The notes: generated by a model from the letters alone, not told the origin. A stretch of 38,982 nt of DNA from Streptomyces smaragdinus (GCF_009604385.1 NZ_WEGJ01000049.1:1-38982), one strand, 5' to 3'. Counted from the stretch's first letter, positions 1-9,037 are shown. Made by a program: numbers and translations.

Positions 1-72
1 GCGGCGGGGGAGGTGGGGCGGGTGGTAGTGGAGCGGTATAACCTCATGAATTCAGCCACGTCCGCCACCTGA
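1..72 (+). CDS. Possible 3' end of a truncated gene, unidentified
   Basis: Frame 1 is open from the window edge to a TGA at 70-72 and gives only 23 residues, ending in NLMNSATSAT. The same frame stays open after this stop as far as a TGA at 241-243, so the stretch may be a decayed gene rather than a true 3' end. No family can be recognised. The other two forward frames close within the first 40 bases. The call rests only on the open frame and a hairpin just downstream, so it is weak. Confidence 0.2.
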   Translation, partial: AAGEVGRVVVERYNLMNSATSAT

Positions 73-81
73 CGCCCTGAC

Positions 82-98
82 GGAGGCAGGTTGCCTCC
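82..98 (+). terminator. Small perfect hairpin, possible terminator
   Basis: GGAGGCA and TGCCTCC form a 7-bp perfect stem around a 3-base loop, ten bases after the TGA at 70-72. There is no T-run, which is usual for Streptomyces terminators. The stem is short, so the role is uncertain. Confidence 0.3.
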
Positions 99-260
99 TG
101 ATCTGGATTCCGAGCCGGGCTGGCAGGACCTCAGTGTCATGCTGATGCAACTGGCCCGTATGATCGCGCCGGGCGCGACGAGTGCGAGCCGTTCCGGGAT
201 TGGCGCAATACTGAGCAGATCTCATCTACGCCAGCGTGAGTGACATGAGGTCCGCTCATT

Positions 261-788
261 TTACCGAACCCTCCATTCTTCTTCCGGAACGAAACCGGTT
301 TGCATATCACAAACCGACTCACTCCATTCCCGCGACACAAAAACAGGTCTCGAAGCAAGAAAATCCCCGGATCGCTGAGCCCTCAGAACTATACCAAATT
401 CATCTGAGCCGAAATCACCCTCCTGAGATACCGACACATATTCCACCCCGCTCGAATTTGCATATTTAACAAATTCACCCTCCAGCTCCGAGGGTTTTCG
501 CCCAACCATCTTCAGCCCGCCCAGCACAACTTGGGGACCGACTTCGGCGTCAATTGCAATACACGACAATCGCTCAGAATTATCATAATAGACCGCGACT
601 TGCGGCAGGATTTCCCCAAAGCGTGCACTTATCACTTTCTTGCACCTAAAGCGGGTTGACACCGGCTCCCCGAGCGCCGAGATAGTGGCTTCATGACTCT
701 GGCCAAATCGAAGCGGCCCGACACCGAAAAATGGCACACACAGCCATTCAACATGCTCCCGATCGGTCGGGTTCAATCCATAATTCAC
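261..788 (-). CDS. Candidate immunity protein for the RHS deaminase toxin
   Basis: This is a 175-residue, probably cytoplasmic protein with no signal peptide or membrane segment. The GTG start at 788 is supported by GGAGAGG seven bases upstream. Near the N terminus it carries GVGPLRFGQSHEATISALGE, a segment I associate with small actinobacterial proteins that begin with a GPLRFGM-like motif, but I cannot name the family. It does not resemble Imm1, the usual partner of SCP1.201 deaminases. It is the first sizeable gene downstream of the toxin on the same strand, and both lie in the same GC-poor island. The immunity role is inferred from position and composition. The gap of 370 bases to the toxin stop is longer than usual for a toxin-immunity pair. 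It could instead be an unrelated orphan. Confidence 0.6.
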   Translation of the reverse strand: MNYGLNPTDREHVEWLCVPFFGVGPLRFGQSHEATISALGEPVSTRFRCKKVISARFGEILPQVAVYYDNSERLSCIAIDAEVGPQVVLGGLKMVGRKPSELEGEFVKYANSSGVEYVSVSQEGDFGSDEFGIVLRAQRSGDFLASRPVFVSREWSESVCDMQTGFVPEEEWRVR

Positions 789-1158
789 CGACTATCCTCT
801 CCGCAAAGACCTACCACCCAATTGGATCACAATTAGACCGTTACCAACTATACGCCACCCGATACAATCCTGCGGAATCGCAGTCCGGACACTAGATGTC
901 AGTATGCGGCTACACCCTGCCACATCCTCCCACCCGGGCACCTACCCCGCCATCTGAAGCACTGACAGACTATTGAACGCGCACAATCACTGACCCTTCC
1001 ATAATTCAAAAGAGGGATCCTTACGATATAGAACGGCAATCAGTTTCGCGGCGAAGTCGAATATGCAAAACCAGACCATGCGAGTAATCGACATCGCCCA
1101 TCACCCTCATACTCAGCCTGGACCCGCCTCACCAAAAGCACGCAGTCCAGACGGAATA
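789..1158. other. Toxin-immunity intergenic stretch, 370 bases
   Basis: This GC-poor stretch separates the RHS toxin stop from the candidate immunity gene. Apart from one 35-codon reverse-strand frame (987-1094), I see no coding potential, clear terminator or long repeat. It may hold the promoter of the immunity gene, or the remains of an older toxin-tip or immunity module. Confidence 0.4.
987..1094 (-). CDS. Possible small ORF, 35 aa, unidentified
   Basis: An ATG at 1092-1094 is preceded by a GAGGG-like ribosome binding site and opens a 35-codon frame ending at TGA 987-989. The middle of the product reads FDFAAKLIAVLYRKDPSFEL, which looks more protein-like than random frames nearby. It lies between the toxin and the candidate immunity gene on the same strand. 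It could be a real micro-protein, the remnant of a displaced immunity gene, or chance. I recognise no family. Confidence 0.25.
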   Translation of the reverse strand: MSITRMVWFCIFDFAAKLIAVLYRKDPSFELWKGQ

Positions 1159-4100
1159 CTATCCGAGTGGAATTTGCGATTTACCGTACAATACCTCCAC
1201 ACCTTCAGGCCCATCATGATAAATCGTCAAAGCATACCCTTTAGGCAATATAGCCGGAATCGCCGCTTTACATCCATACGGAAACCCGCACACGTAGTTA
1301 TTGTTTATTACGGCCGCGGCTCTCTTGACTCCATTGTTCCGCATCCACATAGCAAATTGCGTCTCGGGGTGCTGCGCAGCCGTATATCTCGCCTTAAGGT
1401 TAATATATGTCATTCCAGAATTCGGCTGCTTCAGGAAGCCGTCGACCTCCAACACGTCGGCGCCATTGCCACCACTCCTCGTCGGCCCTCGGAGGGTATT
1501 TCCAGCAGAATCTACAAGCTGCCCTGTCGTAGGACCCTCACCATTCGGACGGTCCGGCAAACCAGCCCGAATCTTTCGGGCCGCTTCCTCGCCACAATCA
1601 TTATGAACCAGGACGGCAATCTTGCCTGCAAGTACATAGTACGTGTGGAGGTCTTCGACTGTGAAATTGTAGGTTCGGACGTACTTAGTGAAAGCCTTGT
1701 TGGAGGTAACGATGACCGTCTGCTCGTCATCGGTGAGGAGCGTCATCCCGGGCTGGAGGTCGCCGGCAGAGACCCATTCGTTCTCCGATGGAGACCAGAA
1801 CGGGTGTTCTCGAGTAGCCGTGACGGAATCGATTCCGTCTTCGGTTGCGATCGACAGCTTATTGAGGTGCTTCTTGCCCTCAGTAATGATGAGTTGGGTT
1901 ACCTTGCGGGGGCCTTCCTCGCCGGTCTCAGGATCTCTCGACTCCACCAAATCACCGGGGCGAATATCTTCAATATCCTTCGCGGCGCCATTAGCCATAA
2001 GAATGTCAGTGCCGGCCAAAAAGCATTTCGGCGGCTCCGCCGCCTTCGCTGCCGAAGTACCCGCCTCTACCGCTTCGTCGACGAGTTTCGGTGCAAGTTT
2101 CTTCAGAAGTGCCGCAGCGCCCTTTGTCAGGAGTTTCGCGGCGCTTCCGGCCCCTAGCGCCAACTGCGCTGCGTCGGTTACCTCGCGAGCATCGCCGAAT
2201 GCGGCAGAACTCCGGTCAATTCCAACTTTATCCATTGCCCAGTACCGCAGTTTTTCCTGCCCTTGTGCCAGGAAGTAGCCGCCGGGCAAGGTGACTGTTG
2301 CGATCGCATCTCCGCCAGCCGCGATGGACTCCACGGCGCCAGCAATTGCATCCTTCCAGTCTCCTGCCGGGCGGGTATCTTTTTGGCGACTGCGGAAAAT
2401 GAGATGCCAGCCCGCTCGTCGAATTTCCGGATCCGAGGAACCGAGGAGATAACTCGCTGCCGAGTGACCGCCTCCTCCGTCGCCCATGGAGGCGAGTTTG
2501 AGGCCGGTGGGGTCGCTGGAGCTGATGGGGCTGTTGTTGCTGTAGGCGTATCCGTTCATCTGGAGCGGATCGGCCATGTCGATGATGGGGTCTGCGGAGA
2601 TGAAGCGGCCGACGGACGGGTCGTATTCGCGGGCGCCGATGTGGGTGAGGCCGGTGTTGGTGTCGTCGATTCCGATGCCGAGGTAGCCTCGGTTGTCCGG
2701 CCATGCGGGTTTGGTACCGCGTGTTTCGCCGAAGGGTTTGAAGGTTCGGCGGGTGACAGGTTGCCCGGTAGCCTGTTCGACGGTGGTGGTGGCGGTGCCA
2801 AGGTGGTCCGTCAGCGTTACGTAAATCCTGTGACCAGTGGCACTGCCGTTCTTGGCCTGGCGAATGACGGAGGGTGCGCCGGGGTGGGTGTAGGTGCGGG
2901 TGGCCTGGATGGGTTGCCCGTTGGGGTCGGTGGTGATGTCGGCGTCGCCGAGGTGGAGTGTGCTGCCTGCGGCTGAGTACTCGAGGATGCGGCTGCCGGA
3001 AGTGTCGTAGAGGTATGTGACCTTGTCGGCGATGGTCCACTTCTGGGCCGTGCCGCTGGTGTCGCAAGTGTTTATCTGAAGGTCAGTGCCGTCAGCGGTG
3101 TTGCTGGCTGGCACTTCCAGGCACTTGGCCGTGCCGGTGTTGGTCAGCTTGCCGTTGGCGCCTGTGGTCCATTTCTGGGCTGTGGCGCCATTGCAGGGCA
3201 TGATCTGGACGGCGGTTCCGACTACTGTCGCGCATTTGCCTCTGTTGCGTAGTTCGTCGCCCTGGAGGCGCCATTGTTGAGAGGTGCTGTTGTTGCAGCC
3301 ATAGAGCTGGACGGGAGTGCCGTCGGTGGTTGCTCCGCCTTGCACGTCGATGCACTTGCCAGCCAGGCCGACTACGGCGGTAGCTCCGTCTCCGGTGCCG
3401 GTGACCTGGGTGACCTTGTTCTCGATGTTCCATTCCAGGTTCTGGGTGCCGCCGGGCAGGGTGCGGCTCTCGGTGTTGCCGAGTGTGTCGTAGCGGTAGG
3501 TCGGGTCGGTGCCGGTGGGCTGGTCCGTCCTGGTGAGGGTGTGCGGCTGGATGGTGGTGGGTCCGCCGGTGCCGTCCATAACGGTGCTGCCGTAGCTGTA
3601 CCGGGTGGTGGCATCTTGGGCGGGGTCCGCAGGGTTGTGTTCGGTGAGGCTAGCTCGGTTGCCGATGACGTCGTAGGTGAACGACTGCCAGTAGGCGGTG
3701 CCGGTAGCGGCAACGGTGCCGGTCGCGGGGGCGGCGTCGTTCAGGGAGGCGGTAAGTCCCGCGTCCGGTGTCTCGGCGTCTGTGACGGAATCGGGCGCCT
3801 CGGCGATGGGGCCTGCGGAGCCCTTCCCGTCGGTGCGGTACCCCCAGGCGATGTTGTTAGCTGACTTGCAGCCGGTTCCGGATTTTCCGACGGTGATGTT
3901 CGAGGTCCAGGCGTGGGCGAGTTCACCGAGGCGGTCGTATGTGAAGCACTGGTTGTCCCAGGTGCTGGTTGCGCCGTCGGTAAGTTTTCTGGCGTAGGAC
4001 GTGATGTTGCCGGCACGATCGTAGGAGTAGTAGTTGTCGTCGATGCGGTGGGAGTTGCTGGTTTCCCGGTCCCATACGGTGCGCTGAAGGCTGCCGGTTT

Positions 4101-7100
4101 TGTCGTCGATGAAGTTGGTAGTCCAGACCCGGTAGGGCTGGGGTCCGCTGACGGTGCGCAGTGCTTCGCCGTAGGGCGAGTAGGTGACGTCGGCGGTGTA
4201 CCAGGTGAGTCCGGAGGTTGATTCGGGCAGTCCGTCGCTGTCGTAGCGGGTAACGACCTTCTCTTGGGCCAGTCCGGCGATGGCAGGCAGGGTTGTGCTG
4301 AGGGGCTTGCCGGTAGGCGTGTAGGTGTAGCTGTAGTGGTGGGTTCCGGACACTCCAGTGGTGGTGGCGTGGGAGGGCACGACGAGATCGCGGCCGGTGG
4401 GCCGGTACTCGGTGTCGTAACCGGTAACCCGGGTGACGAAGTCGCCCGCTGAGGTGTGGCTCGTGGCGGAGTCTGCCAGGCCCAGGGCGCCGGGCTTGTC
4501 GAAGGTGAATTCCTTGTAGGGGGTGGCGGTCTTCGAACCTTCTCGGACTGCAGTGGTGCGGCCGAGGACGTCGTAGTCGGTGTAGACCGTTTCGAGGTTC
4601 GCGTTTGTGCTGCTTGTGCGGCGATCCAGGTCGTCGTAGCCGAAGCTCGAGGTGCCGGTGTCGGGGTCCGTGGCGGTTGTCACACGGCCGCGGGCGTCGA
4701 AGGTGTAGTTCCACTCGTTTCCGGCGTGGTCCTTGACCTGGGTGCGGTTTCCGCGCGCGTCGTAGCTGTAGTAGGTGCTGCGGGACTTGGTCAGGGATGT
4801 GTTGGTGTAATGCTGGATCCGTATGACCCGGCCGAGGGCATCGGTGTGTGTTCTGACTGCCGGGGTGGCTCCGCCGGCGGGTTCCGCGAGGGTCCAGTTG
4901 TCACCGTACGTGGTGAAGTCGGAGTAGACGGCCGTGCCGTGGTGCATCGTGGTGATCTTCACCGGACGCTCCACGCCGTCGTAGAACGTGCGGCTGATGC
5001 TGGGGACCTGTGTGTTACTCAGCCGCTTGAACTGGGTGGCTTCCGGTTCGCCCTTGGCGAGGTAGGTGCCTGTCTGTTCACGGGGCAGTCCGTGATCGTT
5101 GTAGCGGGTGTCGGCGATGATGCGGCCGGGGCCGTGGGCCTCGGCCTGGGTCTGGAATGGGCGGGCGAGACCGTCGTAGAGAGTGATCTGCTTGCTGTAG
5201 GTGGTCTGGTCGTCCTTGAGGGCCTGGGTGATCACAGACGCCGGCTTGGTCAGGGTGGATGTGACGGTGGCCGGCTGGTAGCTGATCATCACGTCGGGCG
5301 TCTGGGTGCCGGTCGAGCGGGATGCCGACCATCCCTTGGTCAGTCGGCCGAGGGCGTCGTATTCGGTGCGGGTGGCCCGCCCGTTGGGGTCCGTGACCGT
5401 GAGCGCGAGACCGCGGCCGGGGTCCATCGTCGTGGTGGTGGTGTGGCCCTTGGCATTAATGCTCTTGATCGAGGTGACCGGACCGCCGGTGTCTGCCGGA
5501 ATGTACTGGGTCTCGGTGACGGCCCCCTTCGGGTCGGTCATCGTACGTACACGTCCGAGCGGGTCGTAACTGGCCGTGCCGACGATGCTGTCCGAGGTGC
5601 CCGTTCCGTTGATGGTCGCCGTGCTGGTGACAAGTCCCTTGGTGGGTGTCGCACCCCAGACTTGATTGTCGTAGCTGGTGCGCGTGGAGCTGACGAGTTG
5701 AGTGGCCGGGTCAGCACCTGCGTAGTCGGCGCAGGACGTGGCGGTGGTTCGTTGTGACTTGGGCAGGCCAATCAACCAGGCTGCCTCATTGTGTATGTAC
5801 TCGTATTTCGAGCAGGTGTAGTCGCTGAGCTTCTCTTCTGTGCCATCGGGCTTGACCACGGCTTGCTCGACCTGGGTCGGTAGGCCGTAGGTGTCGTCTA
5901 CCGCGGTGACGATACGGACGGCCTGCCAGCTGGCGTCGATGGTCTGGATAGCATCAGTGCGCCGGATACCCGTGCGGTACGCGAGCAGCAGGCCGGCGCC
6001 GCCGTCTCGGTCGCGGGATGCCGTCTGCTTGGACCATGGGAAGAACAGCGTGCGGTTCATAACGCCGCCATCGACGCTGCGGTAGTCGATAGTCTCGGCG
6101 GGCATTCCGGCGAATTGCGGTTGGTCGTCTGCCAGGAGGGTGGTTTTCCCGGTGGAGTCCTTGACCTCCCCGCCTACACCACGGAAGTAGCGGGCAACGG
6201 AGTACGACTGCGTCTGAGCCAGACCGGGGCCGGCGGTGTTGCGGTTGCCCTTGGTAGTCGCGACCTGCTGGTATCCGCGCCACACGTTGTACGTACGCAG
6301 TTCAGGCTTGGTGAACTCGTCGTCGCTCTTGTCCCACGTGGCGCCGGTGTAGGTGTAGCGGGTGCTGATGGTGTCTGACACGCCGGAAATCCGGTCGGTC
6401 TCCACGACAGAGTGTGCGACGTACTTGTTGAACCAGGCGAGTGCGGGTTTTTCCAGTTCGCCGTCCGGAGACCAACGCATCGGAAAGCAGGCGCTCGTGT
6501 TGTTCTCGGGGGTTGTGCTGGGCTGGGTGGCGCAGCCGCCGGAATATGTGACCGTGATGTCGCCGCCGTCTTCGGTCGAGACGACGCCGATCCGGGGCCG
6601 GGTGAAGGCGGGGCGGGTGTCACCCGCGTATCTGGGGACGAGGTTGGGGAGCTGGCGGTCCTTGAGCCGACCACCGAGCGGGTCGGTGGGAGCGACCACG
6701 TATGGGGCGAAGCTCACGCCTGCTTTGCTCTGCAGGGTGCCTGTGGAGTCGCCGGGGGCGTATCCGGTGCGGGTGATGGAGTTCAGCCACAGTCCGGGTG
6801 AGGTGTCGTACCAGTCGCGGGGGAAGGAGTGGTGCAGCGTGTAGGTGTCGACCTTGCCCAGGCCGGTGACACCGGGGCGGGCACCGTAGGTGGTGACCGA
6901 TCCCAGGCGCATGCGGATCCAGAAGGAGGGGAAGGCCGGGCACATGTCGGAGGTTGACTTGCAGTTCAGGTTGCCGGGGCTGTCCCACCATGGCCGGTAG
7001 GCGGCGGGGTCGGCGGTGTTGTCGAAGGTGTCGGCTTCGCATCCGGTCGTCTGCAGGCATCGCTGAGCCGCGTTGAAGACCACTTTGGCGGAGGGGGTGG

Positions 7101-8754
7101 TCAGGTCGCTGGTGCGCAGTCCGTACTCGATCGAGGTCGGGTATCCGCCCCGTACGTACTTCTCGGGGGATGTGAATTTCTTGTTGACTGCGTAGTAGTT
7201 CGTCGACTTGTGCCAGTTGACGATCATGGCGTTGTTGTGGACGTCTACGACCTTGTCCAGGTTCCAGCGCCAGGCTTGCTGCAGTTTGGTGCCATCGGCT
7301 GCGGTGCAGCGGGAGTCCGAGAAGGCTGTGTTGTGGCAGGGTTCGCCGGGGTGGTTGCCGTAGACGGGGACGGTGAAGACGGAGTCGGTGTCGGCGTGGC
7401 TGCCGCCGACTTGGTGTTGGCCGAAGTAGTACTTGGTGCCGTCGCGTGTGGTGACGATCCAGTATTCGCCGTCGTTGTCCCCGTTGCTGGCGCCGGTCCT
7501 GCGCTCGATGCGGGTGCCGTCGTCGTTTTGCGGGCGGTAGAGATCCGGCTCGCCGGCTGCGGGCGTACCGACGCGGACGAGCTCGGTGGTCGAGCCGGCC
7601 AGGGACATCACGGCGTTGTAGGAGACCCAGCAGAGGTCGGGGGTCTTGTGGTCCTTGTTGTTCGGCGCGCCGGCGGCAGTGGTGTCGCGGTCGTCCTTGC
7701 AGGTGCGGTATCGGCGCTCGATGAAGCCCGGGTCGTAGTCCCAGCCCTCACCCAGCCAGGAGCTCTGCGGGGAGGTTGCGGCGGTCTTGCCGTCGACACT
7801 CTGCGAGTTGTAGTTGAAGGAGATCTTCGGTGCGGGACCTGCCGGCGGCGGCGGAACCTGCAGAGGGTAGGACCAGGTGAATGCGCCCGAGGAGCCGCCG
7901 GCCTCCCACTTACCGTCCGAGGCCAGACCGGTTGCCTTGAATGAACCGCCCGCCCCGGATCCCGAGTCCACTGCCCCGACGACAGCCTTGTCGCCGGTCG
8001 CAGCCATCACCGACATGCCAGCAAGTGACGGGGCTCCGACGCCGTCTGCGGCGGTGTCGACGGTGGCGGTGACGGCTTTCGCCTGGGGGTCGTTGACGGT
8101 TTCCAGCTCGGTGTAGGTGCGGCACTCCTCGAGGTCGGGTGTGGTGAGGTAGCACTCGGGGAACTGGACGAACTCAAGTCGCGATGCCCAGTCGGCGCCG
8201 TAGTAGTTCTCGTAGGTCTGGTAGCTGAGTTCGACGGAGATCGGCACCGATCCGGTGACCGGGGCGGTGACCGTGACCAGGGCACCATCGATTCCGGACG
8301 CTTCCGGCGCGGTCCGGGGGGACACGGCAACTTCCCAGGTTCCGCTGGGCGCGGGAGCTCCTTCGGCAGGGCCGATCTTCACCGGCAGGTCTCCTACCGG
8401 CACCAGGTCGTCCCCGTCCGTGGTGCTCAGCGCGCGGGCCTGGACAGCGCTGTCGAAGGACACGGCGGCGGCGCCGTCCTTGGCGGGTGTGGTGGTGCCT
8501 GGCGGGGCCTCGGTCTGTTGTTCCGGGGGTTCCTGATCAATACGGGCGAGGCCTGGATCGCGTGTCTCTCCGTCGACCGGGCTGTCCTGCGCCAGGGCTT
8601 CCAGCGTCACCTGATCGCGGGGGACTTCCGCCGTTGCGGGGTCCGGCGGGTTGGCAAGCGCGGGCGTCGGCAGCAATGCACACACGAGCGCGAGTACGGC
8701 GGTGACCACCAGGCGGCGCGTGTTAGCGCGGCGTGCGGGCATGCGAAACGACAC
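1159..8754 (-). CDS. Secreted RHS polymorphic toxin with ricin lectin, HINT and SCP1.201/DddA-like deaminase tip
   Basis: The product has about 2531 residues. The GTG at 8754 fits best, because GGGGGG lies seven bases upstream and a signal peptide ending PTPALA follows; an ATG at 8805 would add an implausible tail. YD repeats such as YDALGR run through much of the protein. At about 1780-1907 sits a ricin-type trefoil with three Q-x-W motifs (QQW, QKW, QKW). The RHS core (DHLGT, GREYDP-like AREYDPSVGRF, DPTGL) is at about 1983-2086. A HINT domain follows (CFLAGT near 2243, HPFW, ending VHN near 2383). The C-terminal domain has H2462-P-E2464 and C2489-x5-C2495, the zinc/catalytic pattern of SCP1.201-like (DddA family) cytidine deaminases. 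By analogy with known families, the HINT domain would release the tip and the tip would deaminate cytosine in nucleic acid. The delivery route and target cell are unknown. The tip is GC-poorer than the shell. Confidence 0.88.
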   Translation of the reverse strand: MSFRMPARRANTRRLVVTAVLALVCALLPTPALANPPDPATAEVPRDQVTLEALAQDSPVDGETRDPGLARIDQEPPEQQTEAPPGTTTPAKDGAAAVSFDSAVQARALSTTDGDDLVPVGDLPVKIGPAEGAPAPSGTWEVAVSPRTAPEASGIDGALVTVTAPVTGSVPISVELSYQTYENYYGADWASRLEFVQFPECYLTTPDLEECRTYTELETVNDPQAKAVTATVDTAADGVGAPSLAGMSVMAATGDKAVVGAVDSGSGAGGSFKATGLASDGKWEAGGSSGAFTWSYPLQVPPPPAGPAPKISFNYNSQSVDGKTAATSPQSSWLGEGWDYDPGFIERRYRTCKDDRDTTAAGAPNNKDHKTPDLCWVSYNAVMSLAGSTTELVRVGTPAAGEPDLYRPQNDDGTRIERRTGASNGDNDGEYWIVTTRDGTKYYFGQHQVGGSHADTDSVFTVPVYGNHPGEPCHNTAFSDSRCTAADGTKLQQAWRWNLDKVVDVHNNAMIVNWHKSTNYYAVNKKFTSPEKYVRGGYPTSIEYGLRTSDLTTPSAKVVFNAAQRCLQTTGCEADTFDNTADPAAYRPWWDSPGNLNCKSTSDMCPAFPSFWIRMRLGSVTTYGARPGVTGLGKVDTYTLHHSFPRDWYDTSPGLWLNSITRTGYAPGDSTGTLQSKAGVSFAPYVVAPTDPLGGRLKDRQLPNLVPRYAGDTRPAFTRPRIGVVSTEDGGDITVTYSGGCATQPSTTPENNTSACFPMRWSPDGELEKPALAWFNKYVAHSVVETDRISGVSDTISTRYTYTGATWDKSDDEFTKPELRTYNVWRGYQQVATTKGNRNTAGPGLAQTQSYSVARYFRGVGGEVKDSTGKTTLLADDQPQFAGMPAETIDYRSVDGGVMNRTLFFPWSKQTASRDRDGGAGLLLAYRTGIRRTDAIQTIDASWQAVRIVTAVDDTYGLPTQVEQAVVKPDGTEEKLSDYTCSKYEYIHNEAAWLIGLPKSQRTTATSCADYAGADPATQLVSSTRTSYDNQVWGATPTKGLVTSTATINGTGTSDSIVGTASYDPLGRVRTMTDPKGAVTETQYIPADTGGPVTSIKSINAKGHTTTTTMDPGRGLALTVTDPNGRATRTEYDALGRLTKGWSASRSTGTQTPDVMISYQPATVTSTLTKPASVITQALKDDQTTYSKQITLYDGLARPFQTQAEAHGPGRIIADTRYNDHGLPREQTGTYLAKGEPEATQFKRLSNTQVPSISRTFYDGVERPVKITTMHHGTAVYSDFTTYGDNWTLAEPAGGATPAVRTHTDALGRVIRIQHYTNTSLTKSRSTYYSYDARGNRTQVKDHAGNEWNYTFDARGRVTTATDPDTGTSSFGYDDLDRRTSSTNANLETVYTDYDVLGRTTAVREGSKTATPYKEFTFDKPGALGLADSATSHTSAGDFVTRVTGYDTEYRPTGRDLVVPSHATTTGVSGTHHYSYTYTPTGKPLSTTLPAIAGLAQEKVVTRYDSDGLPESTSGLTWYTADVTYSPYGEALRTVSGPQPYRVWTTNFIDDKTGSLQRTVWDRETSNSHRIDDNYYSYDRAGNITSYARKLTDGATSTWDNQCFTYDRLGELAHAWTSNITVGKSGTGCKSANNIAWGYRTDGKGSAGPIAEAPDSVTDAETPDAGLTASLNDAAPATGTVAATGTAYWQSFTYDVIGNRASLTEHNPADPAQDATTRYSYGSTVMDGTGGPTTIQPHTLTRTDQPTGTDPTYRYDTLGNTESRTLPGGTQNLEWNIENKVTQVTGTGDGATAVVGLAGKCIDVQGGATTDGTPVQLYGCNNSTSQQWRLQGDELRNRGKCATVVGTAVQIMPCNGATAQKWTTGANGKLTNTGTAKCLEVPASNTADGTDLQINTCDTSGTAQKWTIADKVTYLYDTSGSRILEYSAAGSTLHLGDADITTDPNGQPIQATRTYTHPGAPSVIRQAKNGSATGHRIYVTLTDHLGTATTTVEQATGQPVTRRTFKPFGETRGTKPAWPDNRGYLGIGIDDTNTGLTHIGAREYDPSVGRFISADPIIDMADPLQMNGYAYSNNSPISSSDPTGLKLASMGDGGGGHSAASYLLGSSDPEIRRAGWHLIFRSRQKDTRPAGDWKDAIAGAVESIAAGGDAIATVTLPGGYFLAQGQEKLRYWAMDKVGIDRSSAAFGDAREVTDAAQLALGAGSAAKLLTKGAAALLKKLAPKLVDEAVEAGTSAAKAAEPPKCFLAGTDILMANGAAKDIEDIRPGDLVESRDPETGEEGPRKVTQLIITEGKKHLNKLSIATEDGIDSVTATREHPFWSPSENEWVSAGDLQPGMTLLTDDEQTVIVTSNKAFTKYVRTYNFTVEDLHTYYVLAGKIAVLVHNDCGEEAARKIRAGLPDRPNGEGPTTGQLVDSAGNTLRGPTRSGGNGADVLEVDGFLKQPNSGMTYINLKARYTAAQHPETQFAMWMRNNGVKRAAAVINNNYVCGFPYGCKAAIPAILPKGYALTIYHDGPEGVEVLYGKSQIPLG

Positions 8755-8872
8755 GGTGTAACCCCCCAGTACGGCGACAGCGCCGCCGAGGCCAGGGGCT
8801 GGCATGGGGCGCAGTGCAACGCGCGAATTCTGGGGGGAAGTTGCGGCCCGGGTGAAGATCCGCCAAGTCCGA

Positions 8873-8888
8873 TGTGATGATGATCACA
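8873..8888. promoter_or_regulatory. Perfect CRP-like palindrome in the divergent promoter region
   Basis: TGTGATGATGATCACA is a perfect dyad and fits the classic CRP/FNR-family pattern TGTGA-N6-TCACA. It lies about 120 bases upstream of the toxin GTG and 150 bases upstream of the divergent FG-GAP gene, so one regulator could act on both. Streptomyces has a Crp protein with similar half-sites. Binding here is an inference from sequence only. Confidence 0.5.
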
Positions 8889-9037
8889 GTCTTCATTGGT
8901 GAATTTCGTGTGAAACAGGAACTGTTCGGCTTTCAGTGAGCTTCAGTCTGTCGACCCATGAGATACGGGGGCGTGACGTACCCACCGTTGATGGTGAATG
9001 ATCTGCTCGCCGTTTCAGGAGGGGGAGGGGTCTTCGC

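Noticed and set aside
1063..2157. Forward open frame of 364 codons across the toxin tip
   Set aside because: It is antisense to the HINT and deaminase domains, which show ordered catalytic motifs. The forward product has no family resemblance.
1780..8700. Repetitive character of the RHS gene considered as a DNA tandem repeat or CRISPR-like array
   Set aside because: The repetition is at the protein level (YD repeats), with diverged DNA and no constant spacer or repeat unit.
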